Numbered from the stretch's first letter, positions 17,893-27,941 are shown. The stretch is DNA of 64,000 bases from Microbulbifer agarilyticus (GCF_001999945.1 NZ_CP019650.1:3215001-3279000), one strand, 5' to 3'. A program made the numbers and translations. Notes: generated by a model not told the origin, from the letters alone.

Positions 17893-18621
17893 TTATAGTC
17901 TGGTCATATTCGTTGGGTATACAGACTCAGGCACCGCGATAAAGCGCGCATAGATTTGCGGCATCTGCGCACAAATCTCCGCACTTAATGCCAGCGACTG
18001 ATCTTGCGGGCAACTGTTCACCTGCTCAACCAGCGCCTGTTCACTCAGCAGATCCTGAAACTCGCGTGCGCGCGGCGCATAACTCAGGTGCCATCGTTCC
18101 GGCGCCACCCCCCCGCGATCCTCACTGTAGGGGCGAAACAGACCATAGCTTTCGCCAGCCGCAATACGCGCATCCAGCCAGCAGTGAAAGGGACCAAACA
18201 TTCCATCGTCCGCCACCTCTTCCGAGGTCAACTGTACCTGATACCCGTCGGGCAATGCCGCCGCATCAATTACGTCGAAATCGGTACCCCAGTGGTGGCG
18301 CGATGCGCCTGGCAAAGCAGACCAGCGCAATATAGCGAATAGAATTTCCTCGGGCGACATGCGCGCCACATCCATAGGCCTGCCCAAACTGTCCAATACT
18401 GGACGCGCACCTGCGGCCTTCGCATTCCAGATGCGACGCTGGCGCTCAAAGTCACGAAAACCCGAGACCACCTTCGGTTCAAATCCTGCGTCCCGTGCGT
18501 CCCGACGCAGCTGATCAAATGCCACCAGGGCCTCGGGGTGCATCAGTTGCCCGGAGATCGGCTCGAGTATCACGTGTGCATCGGTGCGCCCGAAAACCAT
18601 GTCCCTTATCAATTTGTGCAT
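17893..18621 (-). CDS. M15-family D-Ala-D-Ala carboxypeptidase-like protein
   Basis: A 242-residue protein with the VanY/DD-peptidase zinc signatures: SRHHWGTDFDV (SxHxxGxAxD type, His and Asp ligands) and PERWHLSY (third His). VVSGFRDFERQRRIWNAK is the conserved substrate-loop region. No signal peptide is visible, so location is uncertain. It likely trims D-Ala from peptidoglycan or its precursors. GGAG lies 11 bases before the ATG; it starts 500 bases from the divergent TfoX-C gene. Confidence 0.87.
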   Translation of the reverse strand: MHKLIRDMVFGRTDAHVILEPISGQLMHPEALVAFDQLRRDARDAGFEPKVVSGFRDFERQRRIWNAKAAGARPVLDSLGRPMDVARMSPEEILFAILRWSALPGASRHHWGTDFDVIDAAALPDGYQVQLTSEEVADDGMFGPFHCWLDARIAAGESYGLFRPYSEDRGGVAPERWHLSYAPRAREFQDLLSEQALVEQVNSCPQDQSLALSAEICAQMPQIYARFIAVPESVYPTNMTRL

Positions 18622-19137
18622 GGCAAACTTTTCTCCTCAAAGCCCACAGGCACCAGCTCTAATACTACATCTGGTCGTGCCATACAGAACCAAAGATCTG
18701 CAAAATAGCTATTTGCGGACTAGTCTTTTTCTGCAAAGGGCAAAACCAATGCGCGACGCCATCTATAGAACCTCTAAGTAGAACCTCTAAGTTTTCTGGC
18801 GATACCTATAGATAGATGCAGCGAAAGACAGATATTACCTGACGAAATGCCGACGACGGTTAAGTGGCTCGACAAATTTGCGTTTTCCACAAATTTTGTC
18901 TGGCTGCCCCCAGTGTCAGCCAGAATCGCCCTTCCAACGCCGATACACGGCCCAGGGGCACGGTTTGGCCTTTTATTTTTTTGTGCTATGTTGGGCGACC
19001 GTTGTATTCGACTCGGGATTGGGTCGAATCTGGTAGCCATAGGTAAGCCGTCCAAAGAAGTACGGTGAAAGAAGTGCGGTAAATGATGCGCCGCGGCAAT
19101 GGCTACCGCACTGTCTAACAGTTCAGGGAAGAATGTT
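18622..19137. other. Long divergent intergenic region
   Basis: No gene is supported in these 516 bases. It holds a perfect 13-bp tandem duplication (TAGAACCTCTAAG, 18766-18791) set between inverted CTATAG-containing arms, a possible promoter for the TfoX-C gene (TTGGCC 18965-18970, 16 bases, TATGTT 18987-18992 with an extended TG), and a 7-bp inverted repeat ATTCGAC/GTCGAAT just downstream, in what would be the leader. Confidence 0.4.
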
Positions 19138-19422
19138 ATGCACCCAAGTCAGTCAGAGTTGTTAAAACTGAAAAACCTGGGCCTCGCCTCCGTCAATATT
19201 CTGCACTCCATCGGCATTCGCACTCAGGATGACCTCCATCGCGTAGGTCCCGCTGAAGCCTTTGCCAGTATCCGCGGCCGCGGTATCAACGCCTCTCGCG
19301 TACTACTTTACGCGCTACAGGGCGCCCTGCTCGATGTTCACTGGAACGAACTCGACCCGGACCTCAAGGCCAACCTGGTGACGGAAGCCGAGCAAATACT
19401 GGCGCGCAAAGATCGCGCCTGA
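19138..19422 (+). CDS. Stand-alone TfoX C-terminal domain protein
   Basis: A 94-residue protein from the ATG at 19138 (GGAA upstream). LKNLGLASVNILHSIGIRTQDDLHRVGPAEAFASI and LLYALQGALLDVHWNELD match the helical TfoX/Sxy C-terminal domain (helix-hairpin-helix-like). Full TfoX regulators have an additional N-terminal domain, which is absent. A role in competence cannot be assumed from this domain alone. Confidence 0.85.
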   Translation: MHPSQSELLKLKNLGLASVNILHSIGIRTQDDLHRVGPAEAFASIRGRGINASRVLLYALQGALLDVHWNELDPDLKANLVTEAEQILARKDRA

Positions 19423-19636
19423 CCTACCCTTCACGGGCTTCAACACAACACCATCCGCTTGATAACCGGCCTGACCTAACGGCAAGTCGCGCACTTGTAA
19501 TTGGCGCTCGCCGACCCTATCTAACCCTCGGATTAACTTCGAAATACGCCGCCTCAACCCGCGCAGGAACCAGCCGGTGGGGGCAGTGCTCTAACCTTAT
19601 TATTATTCGATCTATTTTCACCCTGCGGAGAACACA

Positions 19637-20524
19637 ATGCTGCGAATAGGGCTTTTCCTGCTAACCAACCTGGCTGTCATGGTATTGGTCGGCATCATCT
19701 TTAACCTGTTCGGGATTCAGGGCATTCTCGATGCCAATGGCGTCAACCTGAATCTACCCGGTCTGCTGACGATGTGTGCCATTTTCGGTATTGGCGGCTC
19801 ATTAATCTCGCTGCTGCTGTCGAAAACCATCGCGCGCAGGACAACTCGCACCCAGATCATCGAACAGCCGCAAACGGCCGACGAGCGCTGGCTGGTAGAA
19901 ACAGTCCGCGAGCTGTCGCAGAAAGCCGGCATCGGTATGCCAGATGTGGGGATCTTCCCCATGCCGCAGGCTAACGCCTTTGCCACCGGCTGGAATCGCA
20001 ACAGCGCCCTGGTGGCAGTAAGTGCCGGGTTACTGCAACGTTTTAATCGCGATGAAGCGCGCGCGGTGATTGGCCACGAGATTGGCCACGTCGCCAACGG
20101 CGATATGATCACCCTGGCCCTAATCCAGGGCGTGGTAAACACCTTTGTAATGTTCTTTGCGCGCCTCGTGGGCTTCTTTGTGGACCGCGTCGTGATGCGC
20201 AATGAGCAGGGGCTGGGAATTGGCTACTACATCACATCGATTGTGATGGATATCGTCTTCGGCTTCTTTGCCATGATGGTTGTCGCCTGGTTCAGCCGCC
20301 GCCGTGAATACCGTGCCGACGAGGCCGGGGCGCATCTGGCAAGCCCGCAGGCGATGATTGCGGCCCTGGCGCGTATCAAGGCGGAATCGGAAGCCGGGCG
20401 TGAGGAACCGCTGCCAGCCAACATGAAGGCCTTCGGTATCTACGGCAACAGCATGGCTGCACTAATGGCGAGCCATCCCCCTCTTGAGGATCGGATCCTG
20501 GCGCTGCAAAATTCTGCTCGATAA
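19637..20524 (+). CDS. htpX: Membrane zinc metalloprotease HtpX
   Basis: A 295-residue M48B peptidase of normal length; GGAG before the ATG. Two membrane segments at residues 5-25 and 42-62 are followed by the zinc motif HEIGH (His147, Glu148, His151), another hydrophobic region at about 155-215, and the third ligand in [11 protein letters not shown]. HtpX degrades misfolded inner-membrane proteins alongside FtsH. Confidence 0.95.
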   Translation: MLRIGLFLLTNLAVMVLVGIIFNLFGIQGILDANGVNLNLPGLLTMCAIFGIGGSLISLLLSKTIARRTTRTQIIEQPQTADERWLVETVRELSQKAGIGMPDVGIFPMPQANAFATGWNRNSALVAVSAGLLQRFNRDEARAVIGHEIGHVANGDMITLALIQGVVNTFVMFFARLVGFFVDRVVMRNEQGLGIGYYITSIVMDIVFGFFAMMVVAWFSRRREYRADEAGAHLASPQAMIAALARIKAESEAGREEPLPANMKAFGIYGNSMAALMASHPPLEDRILALQNSAR

Positions 20525-20615
20525 CCGCAATTGTCGGCGAGGAGCCCCACCCGGGACTCCTCGTCACTCTACCCTGCGGTAGCCAACTTTTTTGACGCAG
20601 GAAACCCGCCCAACC

Positions 20616-21677
20616 ATGCGCCTGATCAGATACTTTTCTCGACTGCTTCTCACTACCGTACTGACCACCCTTGCCTTCGCGGCCAGTGCAGAATCTCGCC
20701 CACCGCAATTTGCCACCGACGACGAAACCAACACCATGCAGGTGTTCAATTTCGCCAGTCCCTCGGTGGTGTACGTCACCAATGAAGCTCTGGTGCGCGA
20801 TCGCTGGAGCCTGCGCCTGCACACCGTGCCGAAAGGCGCCGGCAGTGGCTTTATCTGGGACGAGCACGGCCACGTGGTGACCAATTTTCACGTGATCGAA
20901 AAAGCCCGCAAGATCACTATTACCCTGCAGGATCGCAGCGAGTGGCCAGCACAGCTGGTGGGGTCGGCGCCGGAGAAAGATCTGGCTGTGCTGAAAATCA
21001 ATGCGCCACGGGAACGACTCAAGCCACTGGTACCCGGCGAATCCTCCAGCCTCTCGGTGGGGCGCAAGGTACTAGCTATCGGCAACCCCTTTGGTCTGGA
21101 TACCACCCTGACTACCGGTGTGGTGAGCGCACTGGGGCGTGAAATCGATGCCGCAGGCAACCGCACCATCCGCAACGTGATCCAGACCGACGCGGCGATT
21201 AACCCAGGCAACTCCGGCGGCCCTCTGCTCGACAGCAGCGGGCGGCTTATCGGGGTGAATACCGCAATTTACAGCCCCAGTGGCGCCAGCGTGGGTATCG
21301 GGTTCGCGATTCCGGTGGATACGGTGAAAAAGATTGTTCCGGAGCTGATCGCCCACGGCCGTTTGGTGCGACCAATTCTGGGGATTGAATCGGCCCCGGA
21401 CCAGTGGGCGAACCGCTACGATTTTGAGGGCGTGGCTGTCCTGCGCACCGCGCCGGGCTTGCCCGCCGAGAAAGCCGGGCTGCGCGGCGTTTACCGCGGC
21501 AGTCGCGGTGGCTGGCAACTGGGCGATGTGATTGTGGGTATCGATGGTCGACCGATCAGCAATTACGACGACCTGATGAATGTACTGGAAGACCGCCGAC
21601 CCGGGGACCGGGTACAGGTGGAGTACCTGCGCGAGGGGGAGGCGTACCAGACTTCGCTGGTACTCGCTGCACCCTAA
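20616..21677 (+). CDS. HtrA-family periplasmic serine protease with one PDZ domain
   Basis: About 353 residues from the ATG at 20616; an upstream TTG at 20592 is less likely because the ATG starts a clean signal peptide (MRLIRYFSRLLLTTVLTTLA...). Catalytic triad: His92 in VVTNFHVIE, Asp122 in KDLAVLKI, Ser200 in NPGNSGGPLLD. A single PDZ domain occupies about residues 260-350 (GVAVLRTAPGLPAEKAGLRG). One PDZ domain recalls DegS/AlgW, but those have a membrane anchor; here the leader looks cleavable. Substrates unknown. It follows htpX, so two envelope quality-control proteases are neighbours. Confidence 0.9.
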   Translation: MRLIRYFSRLLLTTVLTTLAFAASAESRPPQFATDDETNTMQVFNFASPSVVYVTNEALVRDRWSLRLHTVPKGAGSGFIWDEHGHVVTNFHVIEKARKITITLQDRSEWPAQLVGSAPEKDLAVLKINAPRERLKPLVPGESSSLSVGRKVLAIGNPFGLDTTLTTGVVSALGREIDAAGNRTIRNVIQTDAAINPGNSGGPLLDSSGRLIGVNTAIYSPSGASVGIGFAIPVDTVKKIVPELIAHGRLVRPILGIESAPDQWANRYDFEGVAVLRTAPGLPAEKAGLRGVYRGSRGGWQLGDVIVGIDGRPISNYDDLMNVLEDRRPGDRVQVEYLREGEAYQTSLVLAAP

Positions 21678-21723
21678 CGCATATGTAATTTAACTTCGCC
21701 CGCTACTTAAGTGGCGGCGCCGC

Positions 21724-21821
21724 TACCGGGGTGCGCCTGGTGAGACACGCCGTAAACCCATCCCTAGGGGCTCTTCGAAAAAGTCCCTTTTTTCGAAGGT
21801 CTCACCAGGCGCACCCCGGTA
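21724..21821 (-). repeat. Structured intergenic repeat, copy 1
   Basis: Perfect 23-bp outer arms (21724-21746 and 21799-21821). Inside is a hairpin of 10-bp arms CTTCGAAAAA/TTTTTCGAAG (21773-21782, 21789-21798) whose loop reads AGGGAC on the minus strand, then a 26-base spacer containing CCTAGGGATGGGTTTACGG. Same architecture as the elements at 48673-48779 and 55499-55590. Confidence 0.85.
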
Positions 21822-21915
21822 TCGACACCTTCGCCCCAGACTTTAAGTAGTAGCTCGAGCCAATAATTCGTTAAACTGCCCGCCGAACCTTTTTACTACA
21901 GCGCTGTAATTTTCC

Positions 21916-22260
21916 ATGCAAAAACATTTCCTCTGCGGCTACGAAGACCTCAACGAAGGTGATTCCAAAGGCTTTTCCCTGGGCGACAAAAGCGCAGGCA
22001 TGAACAATGTATTTGCGGTGAAAAAAGACGGCGAAGTGTACGCGTATAAAAATGTCTGCCCCCACCGGGGCATCAATTTGGAGTGGCAGCCGGATCAATT
22101 TCTGGATTCGGAAAAAGCTCTGATCCAATGCGCTTCCCATGGCGCCCTGTTCGAGATACGCACCGGCGAGTGTATTGCCGGCCCCTGTGCCGGCGACGCA
22201 CTGACACCGGTGCCTGTCGAGTACGCGCAGGATGGGCTCTACGTGTTGCTGGCAGACTAA
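21916..22260 (+). CDS. Rieske-type [2Fe-2S] ferredoxin
   Basis: A 114-residue single-domain Rieske protein. Cluster ligands are Cys48 and His50 (CPHRG) and Cys72 and His75 (CASHG). No signal peptide or membrane anchor, so a cytosolic electron carrier or a small NirD-like subunit; no oxygenase gene is adjacent. Its stop is directly followed by the end of the convergent sfsA gene. Confidence 0.9.
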   Translation: MQKHFLCGYEDLNEGDSKGFSLGDKSAGMNNVFAVKKDGEVYAYKNVCPHRGINLEWQPDQFLDSEKALIQCASHGALFEIRTGECIAGPCAGDALTPVPVEYAQDGLYVLLAD

Positions 22261-22968
22261 CTACTGCGCAGGTAGAAACGGCACCGGCTCGATCAGGCAG
22301 ATTTCTTCTGCATCAAGTTTGGCTCGGTAAGCGATCACTTCCACACCACTCTTTAGCGCCTGCGTAAGGGCCTCGGCATAGGCAGGGTCGATGTCGGCCG
22401 CGGCTTCCACCGTGGCAATCTGGTCGTGCTGCACACAGTAAAATAGCACCGCGCGCACGCCGGATTTCGCGAGTTTTTCCAGTTCACGCAGGTGCTTGGT
22501 ACCGCGGGTACTCACCGCATCGGGAAACATACCGCGCGCGCCCTCGGCGAGGGTGACGTTTTTTACTTCGACGTAACAGGCGCCCGCATCCCCTTCCAGC
22601 AGAATATCGATGCGACTGTTTTCTTCGCCGTATTTCACTTCGCGGCGCAGGGCGTCATAACCCTGCAACTCAACGACAACACCACTGGTAATCGCTTCTT
22701 CCACAAGGTGGTTTGCACGGCCGGTATTCACACCGGCTTTCGCGCCCTCTGGCGTGGTGGTAATTTCCAGGGTATGACGATATTTGCGCTTGGGATTTCC
22801 GGAATCGGAATACCAGCAGGGGGTATTTTCTTCCCAACAGTTCTTCATCGATCCGGTATTGGGGCAGTGGATGGTCATAATTTCGCCACCCGGCAAAGCA
22901 ACATCCGCTAAAAATCGTTTGTAGCGGCGCAGGAGTTTCCCCTCGATCAAGGCAGGACTCAGTTTCAC
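22261..22968 (-). CDS. sfsA: SfsA nuclease-fold protein
   Basis: A 235-residue SfsA family member, GTG start with GAGAAGA upstream. Signatures: FLADVALPGGEIMTIHCPNTGSM, GVNTGRANHLVEEAI, SRIDILLEG and CYVEVKNVTLAEG; the Asp, Glu and Lys of the last two fit a PD-(D/E)xK nuclease core. E. coli SfsA was first linked to maltose gene control and sits near dksA, as here. Confidence 0.93.
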   Translation of the reverse strand: MKLSPALIEGKLLRRYKRFLADVALPGGEIMTIHCPNTGSMKNCWEENTPCWYSDSGNPKRKYRHTLEITTTPEGAKAGVNTGRANHLVEEAITSGVVVELQGYDALRREVKYGEENSRIDILLEGDAGACYVEVKNVTLAEGARGMFPDAVSTRGTKHLRELEKLAKSGVRAVLFYCVQHDQIATVEAAADIDPAYAEALTQALKSGVEVIAYRAKLDAEEICLIEPVPFLPAQ

Positions 22969-23207
22969 GCGGTCTTCTCAATAAATCGTTTAAAAATACA
23001 ACACTAGTTGATGCAAGCGCCAACTTGTTGAAAAAATGGCCGCCAGAATACACCAATCAAGTCATCCTTTGTGGGAGGATCATCGCTAGAGGGCAGGTCC
23101 GGCAACATTTTGTGGCGCAGTCGTGTGAGATTTGATAGTTTCCTCGCCTTGGCTGCTGCCGCAGCCGTTGGATACAGCCTGCGGTCCAGGCTTCGCGCCT
23201 GCTAGGC

Positions 23208-23235
23208 TTGAATTTGGTTGTAATGCCCCTATAAA
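23208..23235 (+). promoter_or_regulatory. Candidate sigma-70 promoter of dksA
   Basis: TTGAAT, 16-base spacer, TATAAA, about 30 bases before the first dksA start codon. Confidence 0.55.
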
Positions 23236-23267
23236 GAAGGGCCCGTATTACGAGAGAGGCAATGACT

Positions 23268-23705
23268 ATGCCCAATACTGCTGCGAAATCCGATTCTCTG
23301 CACGGCTTTGAGCCCTATCAGGAACAGAAGGGCGAGGAGTACATGAATGAGAAGCAGCAGGAGCATTTCCGCAAACTGCTGCTGGCCTGGAAAGCCGAAC
23401 TGATGGCAGAGGTGGATCGCACCGTAACGCACATGAAAGATGAAGCTGCCAACTTTCCGGACCCGGCCGATCGCGCCAGCCAGGAAGAAGAGTTCAGCCT
23501 GGAACTGCGCACCCGCGACCGCGAGCGCAAACTGATCAAGAAAATCGACTCCACTCTGGAGCTGATTGATCAGGAAGACTACGGCTTCTGTGAAGCCTGT
23601 GGTGTCGAGATTGGTATCCGTCGTCTGGAAGCCCGTCCAACCGCAACCCTGTGTGTGGACTGCAAAACCCTGGCGGAGATCAAAGAGAAGCAAATCTCCG
23701 GTTGA
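23268..23705 (+). CDS. dksA: RNA polymerase-binding transcription factor DksA
   Basis: About 145 residues. Two ATGs are in frame (23262, 23268); GAGAGG is eight bases before the second, which is chosen. DksA enters the polymerase secondary channel and with ppGpp controls stringent-response promoters. The coiled-coil tip DPADRA keeps the two key Asp and the Ala. The zinc finger is complete (CEACG ... CVDC). GFEPYQ and [10 protein letters not shown] are near-identical to E. coli. First of the dksA-gluQ pair. Confidence 0.97.
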   Translation: MPNTAAKSDSLHGFEPYQEQKGEEYMNEKQQEHFRKLLLAWKAELMAEVDRTVTHMKDEAANFPDPADRASQEEEFSLELRTRDRERKLIKKIDSTLELIDQEDYGFCEACGVEIGIRRLEARPTATLCVDCKTLAEIKEKQISG

Positions 23706-23774
23706 TCCCGCTCTCTGGGCGGCCGTATCCAGCGCCGCCCGGAATCTTCTCCTTACACTGAATATACCGCAACA

Positions 23775-24671
23775 GTGTCTTTACCTTCCGCATCTTACGC
23801 TTCTGCATCTTCGTCCTCTTCCGAGCACTACGTAGGCCGCTTCGCGCCCTCGCCCACCGGACCACTGCATTTTGGCTCTTTGGTATGTGCCCTCGGCAGC
23901 TATTTGGATGCCATTGCCCACGGTGGCCATTGGTTGATCCGCATGGAGGATCTGGATCCTCCGCGGGAAATGCCCGGTGCCGCGGAGCGCATTCTGCACT
24001 CGCTGCATGCCCACGGCCTGCACAGTCATTCGCCGGTGGTGTGGCAGAGCAAGCGTCACGACCTGTATCAGCAGGCTCTGCAGCAGCTGCGTGCGCAGGA
24101 TCAGATCTACCCGTGCTCGTGCACGCGCGAACAGGTCCGCACGGCCGGAGGCCACAGCAAAGCCAATTGCGTCGGCGAGTCCGGAGCGCACTCACTGCGC
24201 TTTCTGTGCGCCGGCACCCGCGAAGGGTTTGCCGATATCTGGCAAGGCGCACAGCAGCAAGCCATTGATGAGGATCCTATCCTCAAGCGCAAAGACGGTC
24301 TCTACGCCTACCAACTGGCGGTGGTGGTCGACGATATCGCCCAGGGTGTAAACCATGTGGTACGCGGCGCAGACCTGCTGGACTGCACGGGTGTCCAGCG
24401 GTGCCTGTTCCGTGCGCTGGGGGCCGAACCGCCACAGTTTGGGCACCTGCCGCTGGTGATGAACGAAGCCGGGCAGAAACTGAGCAAGCAGAATCACGCC
24501 GCTCCGCTGGACGACACTAGAGCCTCATCAAACCTGGTTCAGGCTCTGGGTTTTCTCGGCCTGCGGCCTCCACAAGACCTCGCCGCGAACACCCCGGCGC
24601 ATATCCTTGCCTGGGCTAGCGCGGCCTGGCAGCGCAAGGCGGTCGATCGCCACAATCGTCTGTTCGACTAA
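23775..24671 (+). CDS. gluQ: Glutamyl-Q tRNA(Asp) synthetase
   Basis: A 298-residue paralog of the GluRS catalytic domain, GTG start. It activates glutamate and attaches it to queuosine at position 34 of tRNA(Asp). RFAPSPTGPLHFGSL holds the HIGH-type motif (HFGS, residues 32-35) and GQKLSKQNHA the KMSKS-type motif; the anticodon-binding domain of GluRS is missing, as expected. YPCSCTREQ is at the zinc-binding region. Follows dksA as in Pseudomonas and E. coli. Confidence 0.94.
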   Translation: MSLPSASYASASSSSSEHYVGRFAPSPTGPLHFGSLVCALGSYLDAIAHGGHWLIRMEDLDPPREMPGAAERILHSLHAHGLHSHSPVVWQSKRHDLYQQALQQLRAQDQIYPCSCTREQVRTAGGHSKANCVGESGAHSLRFLCAGTREGFADIWQGAQQQAIDEDPILKRKDGLYAYQLAVVVDDIAQGVNHVVRGADLLDCTGVQRCLFRALGAEPPQFGHLPLVMNEAGQKLSKQNHAAPLDDTRASSNLVQALGFLGLRPPQDLAANTPAHILAWASAAWQRKAVDRHNRLFD

Positions 24672-24802
24672 TTCGCCAACAGCCACGCCGTTAAATAGTT
24701 GAACTCTGCCCCGGCAGCGCATTAACATTTCGCGCCAGTTTCTCCGTGTTCTAATTCCCCGTGTTCAAGCTGCTTCGCCACAGGGACCCCAACAGGCCTC
24801 CA

Positions 24803-24979
24803 ATGAGCAACCGCACCCTGTTAATCCTGCTGGTACTAGTGGGCTACGTATTCAGCCCCACCGTATTCACCTGGATGATCAACCCCTCCGGCGCCTGGTA
24901 TCGCCCGTTTATTCTCTGGTTCGTGCTGATCCTGCTGGCCATCTTTATTCAGCGGAGGCGCAAACCCGATGACCTTTGA
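24803..24979 (+). CDS. cbrX: Small two-helix membrane protein CbrX-like
   Basis: 58 residues from the ATG at 24803 (a GTG at 24761 would give 72). Two hydrophobic segments, LLILLVLVGYVFSP and FILWFVLILLAIFI, end in a basic tail RRRKP. Its end overlaps the cbrA start by 11 bases, so translation is probably coupled. A small ORF overlapping cbrA in Pseudomonas is known as cbrX; the name rests on position and character. Confidence 0.75.
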   Translation: MSNRTLLILLVLVGYVFSPTVFTWMINPSGAWYRPFILWFVLILLAIFIQRRRKPDDL

Positions 24980-27941
24980 CATCGTCAATATTGCGCTGAT
25001 TGGCGTCGCCTATATTTTCGCGCTGTTTTTTGTGGCCTTCGCGACTTCCAAGGGCTGGCTGTCCAGCAGTTGGGTGCGCCACCCATTTTTCTACGTGATG
25101 TCTCTGGGGGTCTCGCTCAGTGCCTGGACCTATTACGGCATCATCGATCTCGCCTGGCAGCACGGCTATGGGGTACTTGCCTATTACCTGGGTACTGGTG
25201 CCATGTTCCTGTTTGCGCCGTTCGCACTGGAGCCCCTGGCGCGGCTGGCACAGCGCTACCAGCTGACCTCACCTGCCGATTTGCTGGTATTCCGCTATCA
25301 CAGCCGCGAAGCCGGCACCCTCGCCACCCTGTTTATGTTGCTGGGGCTGCTACCGCTCATCGCCCTGCAGATTCAGGCAGTGGCAGAAACCCTCGCACTG
25401 CTGTCCCGCGACAATGTGGCGGCGATGGCATTGCCCGATAGCGGCGTCACCAGTAAAGATCTCATCGCGTTTCTGTACTGTGTGTTGCTGGCGGTATTTA
25501 CCAGTACCTACGGCGCTTCGCGGAAACGCCGCGCAGGCCTCGCCAGTGCCATGGCGCTGGAGTCCGTGGTCAAACTGGTCGCCTTGCTCGCGGTTGGCCT
25601 CTACGCGGTGTACGGCGTGTTCGGCAGCCTCGGCGATCTCGACAATTGGCTCGCGCAAAACAGCGATATGCAGCAGCTGCTGTACTCGCCAATCAAACAG
25701 GGCTCTTCCCACACCCTGCTGCTGGTATTTATCGCCACCGCAGTGGCCATGCCACATATTTTCTATCTGAGTATCGCGGACCGGCCTCCCACCGAGGGGT
25801 TGCGCACCGCCAGCTGGGGCTTCCCGCTGTTCATGCTGCTGATGGCGCTGCCAATCTTCCCGATTATGTGGGCGGGCTTTGCGCTGGATGTTACGGAGCC
25901 CGTGCAGTACTTCACCCTCGCAGTGCCCCGTGCCAGCGGCTCGGCGCTGCTGACCATTCTCGCCTTTATCGGCGGCCTGTCTGCGGCCACCGGCGCCCTG
26001 ATCATGATCACCCTGGCACTGGCCACCATGGTGATGAATCACTGGCTGCTGCCCGGCACGCGCTGGCAATCCGATGACAACATGTACCGCCAGCTGCTGT
26101 GGCTGCGCCGGGCACTGGTAGCAGCGCTGTTTCTCGCGGGCTTCGCGTTTTACCTGCTGTTGAACAACCGGCTGTCGCTGTCGGACCTCGCGATCATTGC
26201 GTTTATCGCTTCACTGCAGTTTTTGCCGGGGATCTTCGCGGTTATCCACTGGCCGCAGGGCAACCGGCGCGGGTTTATCGGCGGGCTGCTGGCGGGAATG
26301 CTGGTGTGGGCCGGCGGGTTACTGTTGCCGGCTATGGTGGGTAACAGTGGCATTCGCATTGGCGACTTCCACATACCGCTGGGGATGGAGATCTGGCCAC
26401 AGATCACCACCTTGACCCTGTCGGTAAACATGCTGCTGTTTGTATGCCTCTCCATCTTCACGCGCACCTCCAGTCTCGAGCGCTACGCTGCCGACCTGTG
26501 TAGTGACGATTCCATCAGTCAGGCACTGCGCCTGGAGCTGGATGTGCAATCCGCTGCGGAGTTTCGCCTGCGCTTATCCGAGAGCTTGGGCGCGGCCACC
26601 GCCAGTCAGGAAGTGAGCCGCGCATTGCGCCAGCTCAATCTGTCGGAAGAAGAGCGGCGCCCCTACGCGCTGCGCCAGCTACGCGACCGCCTGGAGGCCA
26701 ACCTCTCCGGCCTGCTGGGGCGTGTACTGGCGGGCCAGATTCTCGACCGGCACGTGCCATTTGTTACCAGCGACCAACCTGCAAACAAAGACATCAACCT
26801 GATCGAGACCCGTCTCAGCCGCTATAAAAACCAGCTCACCGGCCTGGCCGCGGAGCTGAACAACCTGCGCCTCTATCATCGACAAATGCTGGAAGAGCTG
26901 CCCATGGCTGCCTGCTCTCTGGGACGCGACGGCGAGATACTGCTGTGGAACTACGCCATGGCAGAGCTCACCGGAATCAGCGCCAGCGAGGTAATCGGTT
27001 CCAAACCCGAGTACCTGCCGGAGCCATGGCGCAGCGAGCTGACCGAATTTGCCCGCTCCACCGATGACAGCCGCTTCAAACAGCAGGTGGATATCGATGG
27101 CACTAGCCACTGGTTGAATCTGCACAAGACACGACTCAAGCAGCGCGCCGGAAAATACGGCCGAGAGAACACACGTCGCGACAATCGCAGTGACGGACAA
27201 ATGCTGCTGGTAGAGGACATTACGGAAACGCAGGTGCTGGAGCAGGAGCTGATGCACAGCGAACGTCTGGCTTCGGTTGGTCGTCTCGCCGCCGGGGTTG
27301 CCCATGAAGTTGGCAACCCGGTCACTGGCATCGCCTGCCTCGCACAGAATCTGCAGTTCGATTCGGAGAATCCGGAGGTACTGGAAACCGCAGACCAGAT
27401 CCTCAGCCAGACCCAGCGCATTAGCCGGATTGTCCACTCGCTGGTGAGCTTCTCCCACAGCGGTAATCAGGACAGTGAAAAGGCGCCGGTGGACCTGCGC
27501 GCCTGCGTGGAAGAGGCGGTACAGCTGCTATCGCTGCAGCGGGACAAGACCGAGGTCACCTTCGCCAATGAGGTGCCCGCAGACCTGATCGCGCTCGGCG
27601 ACAACCAGCGTCTGATTCAGGTATTTATCAACCTGCTGAGTAACGCGCGCGATGCCAGCCCCGATGGCGGCCATATCGAAGTCACCGGCTACACCCGTGC
27701 CGGGCAGGCCTGTGTCGCAGTGACCGACAACGGCCCGGGGATCTCACCGGCGCACCGGGAGCGGATTCTGGAACCCTTCTTCACCACCAAGGAACCCGGC
27801 GAGGGAACCGGTCTTGGCCTGGCAATGGTGTACAGCATTGTGGAAGAGCACGGTGGGCAGCTGGAACTGGTCAGTCCAGCCCACCCGGAAACCGGGCGCG
27901 GAGCGCGATTTATTGTGCAGATCCCACTGGCCGAACTCTGA
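24969..27941 (+). CDS. cbrA: Sensor histidine kinase CbrA with sodium/solute symporter domain
   Basis: A 990-residue protein, matching Pseudomonas CbrA in length and order. Residues 1 to about 500 form a multi-helix SLC5/SSS transporter-like domain; a linker leads to a PAS domain (about 640-760), then HisKA with the phospho-acceptor in AAGVAHEVGNPVTG (about His779), then HATPase motifs: FINLLSNARDAS (N box), DNGPGI and GEGTGLGLAMV (G boxes). CbrA with CbrB sets carbon/nitrogen balance and activates crcZ. P. putida CbrA has been shown to transport histidine. GGAGG lies ten bases before the ATG. Confidence 0.95.
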   Translation: MTFDIVNIALIGVAYIFALFFVAFATSKGWLSSSWVRHPFFYVMSLGVSLSAWTYYGIIDLAWQHGYGVLAYYLGTGAMFLFAPFALEPLARLAQRYQLTSPADLLVFRYHSREAGTLATLFMLLGLLPLIALQIQAVAETLALLSRDNVAAMALPDSGVTSKDLIAFLYCVLLAVFTSTYGASRKRRAGLASAMALESVVKLVALLAVGLYAVYGVFGSLGDLDNWLAQNSDMQQLLYSPIKQGSSHTLLLVFIATAVAMPHIFYLSIADRPPTEGLRTASWGFPLFMLLMALPIFPIMWAGFALDVTEPVQYFTLAVPRASGSALLTILAFIGGLSAATGALIMITLALATMVMNHWLLPGTRWQSDDNMYRQLLWLRRALVAALFLAGFAFYLLLNNRLSLSDLAIIAFIASLQFLPGIFAVIHWPQGNRRGFIGGLLAGMLVWAGGLLLPAMVGNSGIRIGDFHIPLGMEIWPQITTLTLSVNMLLFVCLSIFTRTSSLERYAADLCSDDSISQALRLELDVQSAAEFRLRLSESLGAATASQEVSRALRQLNLSEEERRPYALRQLRDRLEANLSGLLGRVLAGQILDRHVPFVTSDQPANKDINLIETRLSRYKNQLTGLAAELNNLRLYHRQMLEELPMAACSLGRDGEILLWNYAMAELTGISASEVIGSKPEYLPEPWRSELTEFARSTDDSRFKQQVDIDGTSHWLNLHKTRLKQRAGKYGRENTRRDNRSDGQMLLVEDITETQVLEQELMHSERLASVGRLAAGVAHEVGNPVTGIACLAQNLQFDSENPEVLETADQILSQTQRISRIVHSLVSFSHSGNQDSEKAPVDLRACVEEAVQLLSLQRDKTEVTFANEVPADLIALGDNQRLIQVFINLLSNARDASPDGGHIEVTGYTRAGQACVAVTDNGPGISPAHRERILEPFFTTKEPGEGTGLGLAMVYSIVEEHGGQLELVSPAHPETGRGARFIVQIPLAEL

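Noticed and set aside
18766..18791. 13-bp perfect tandem duplication
   Set aside because: Only two copies and no spacer-repeat pattern, so not CRISPR; recorded under the intergenic region only.
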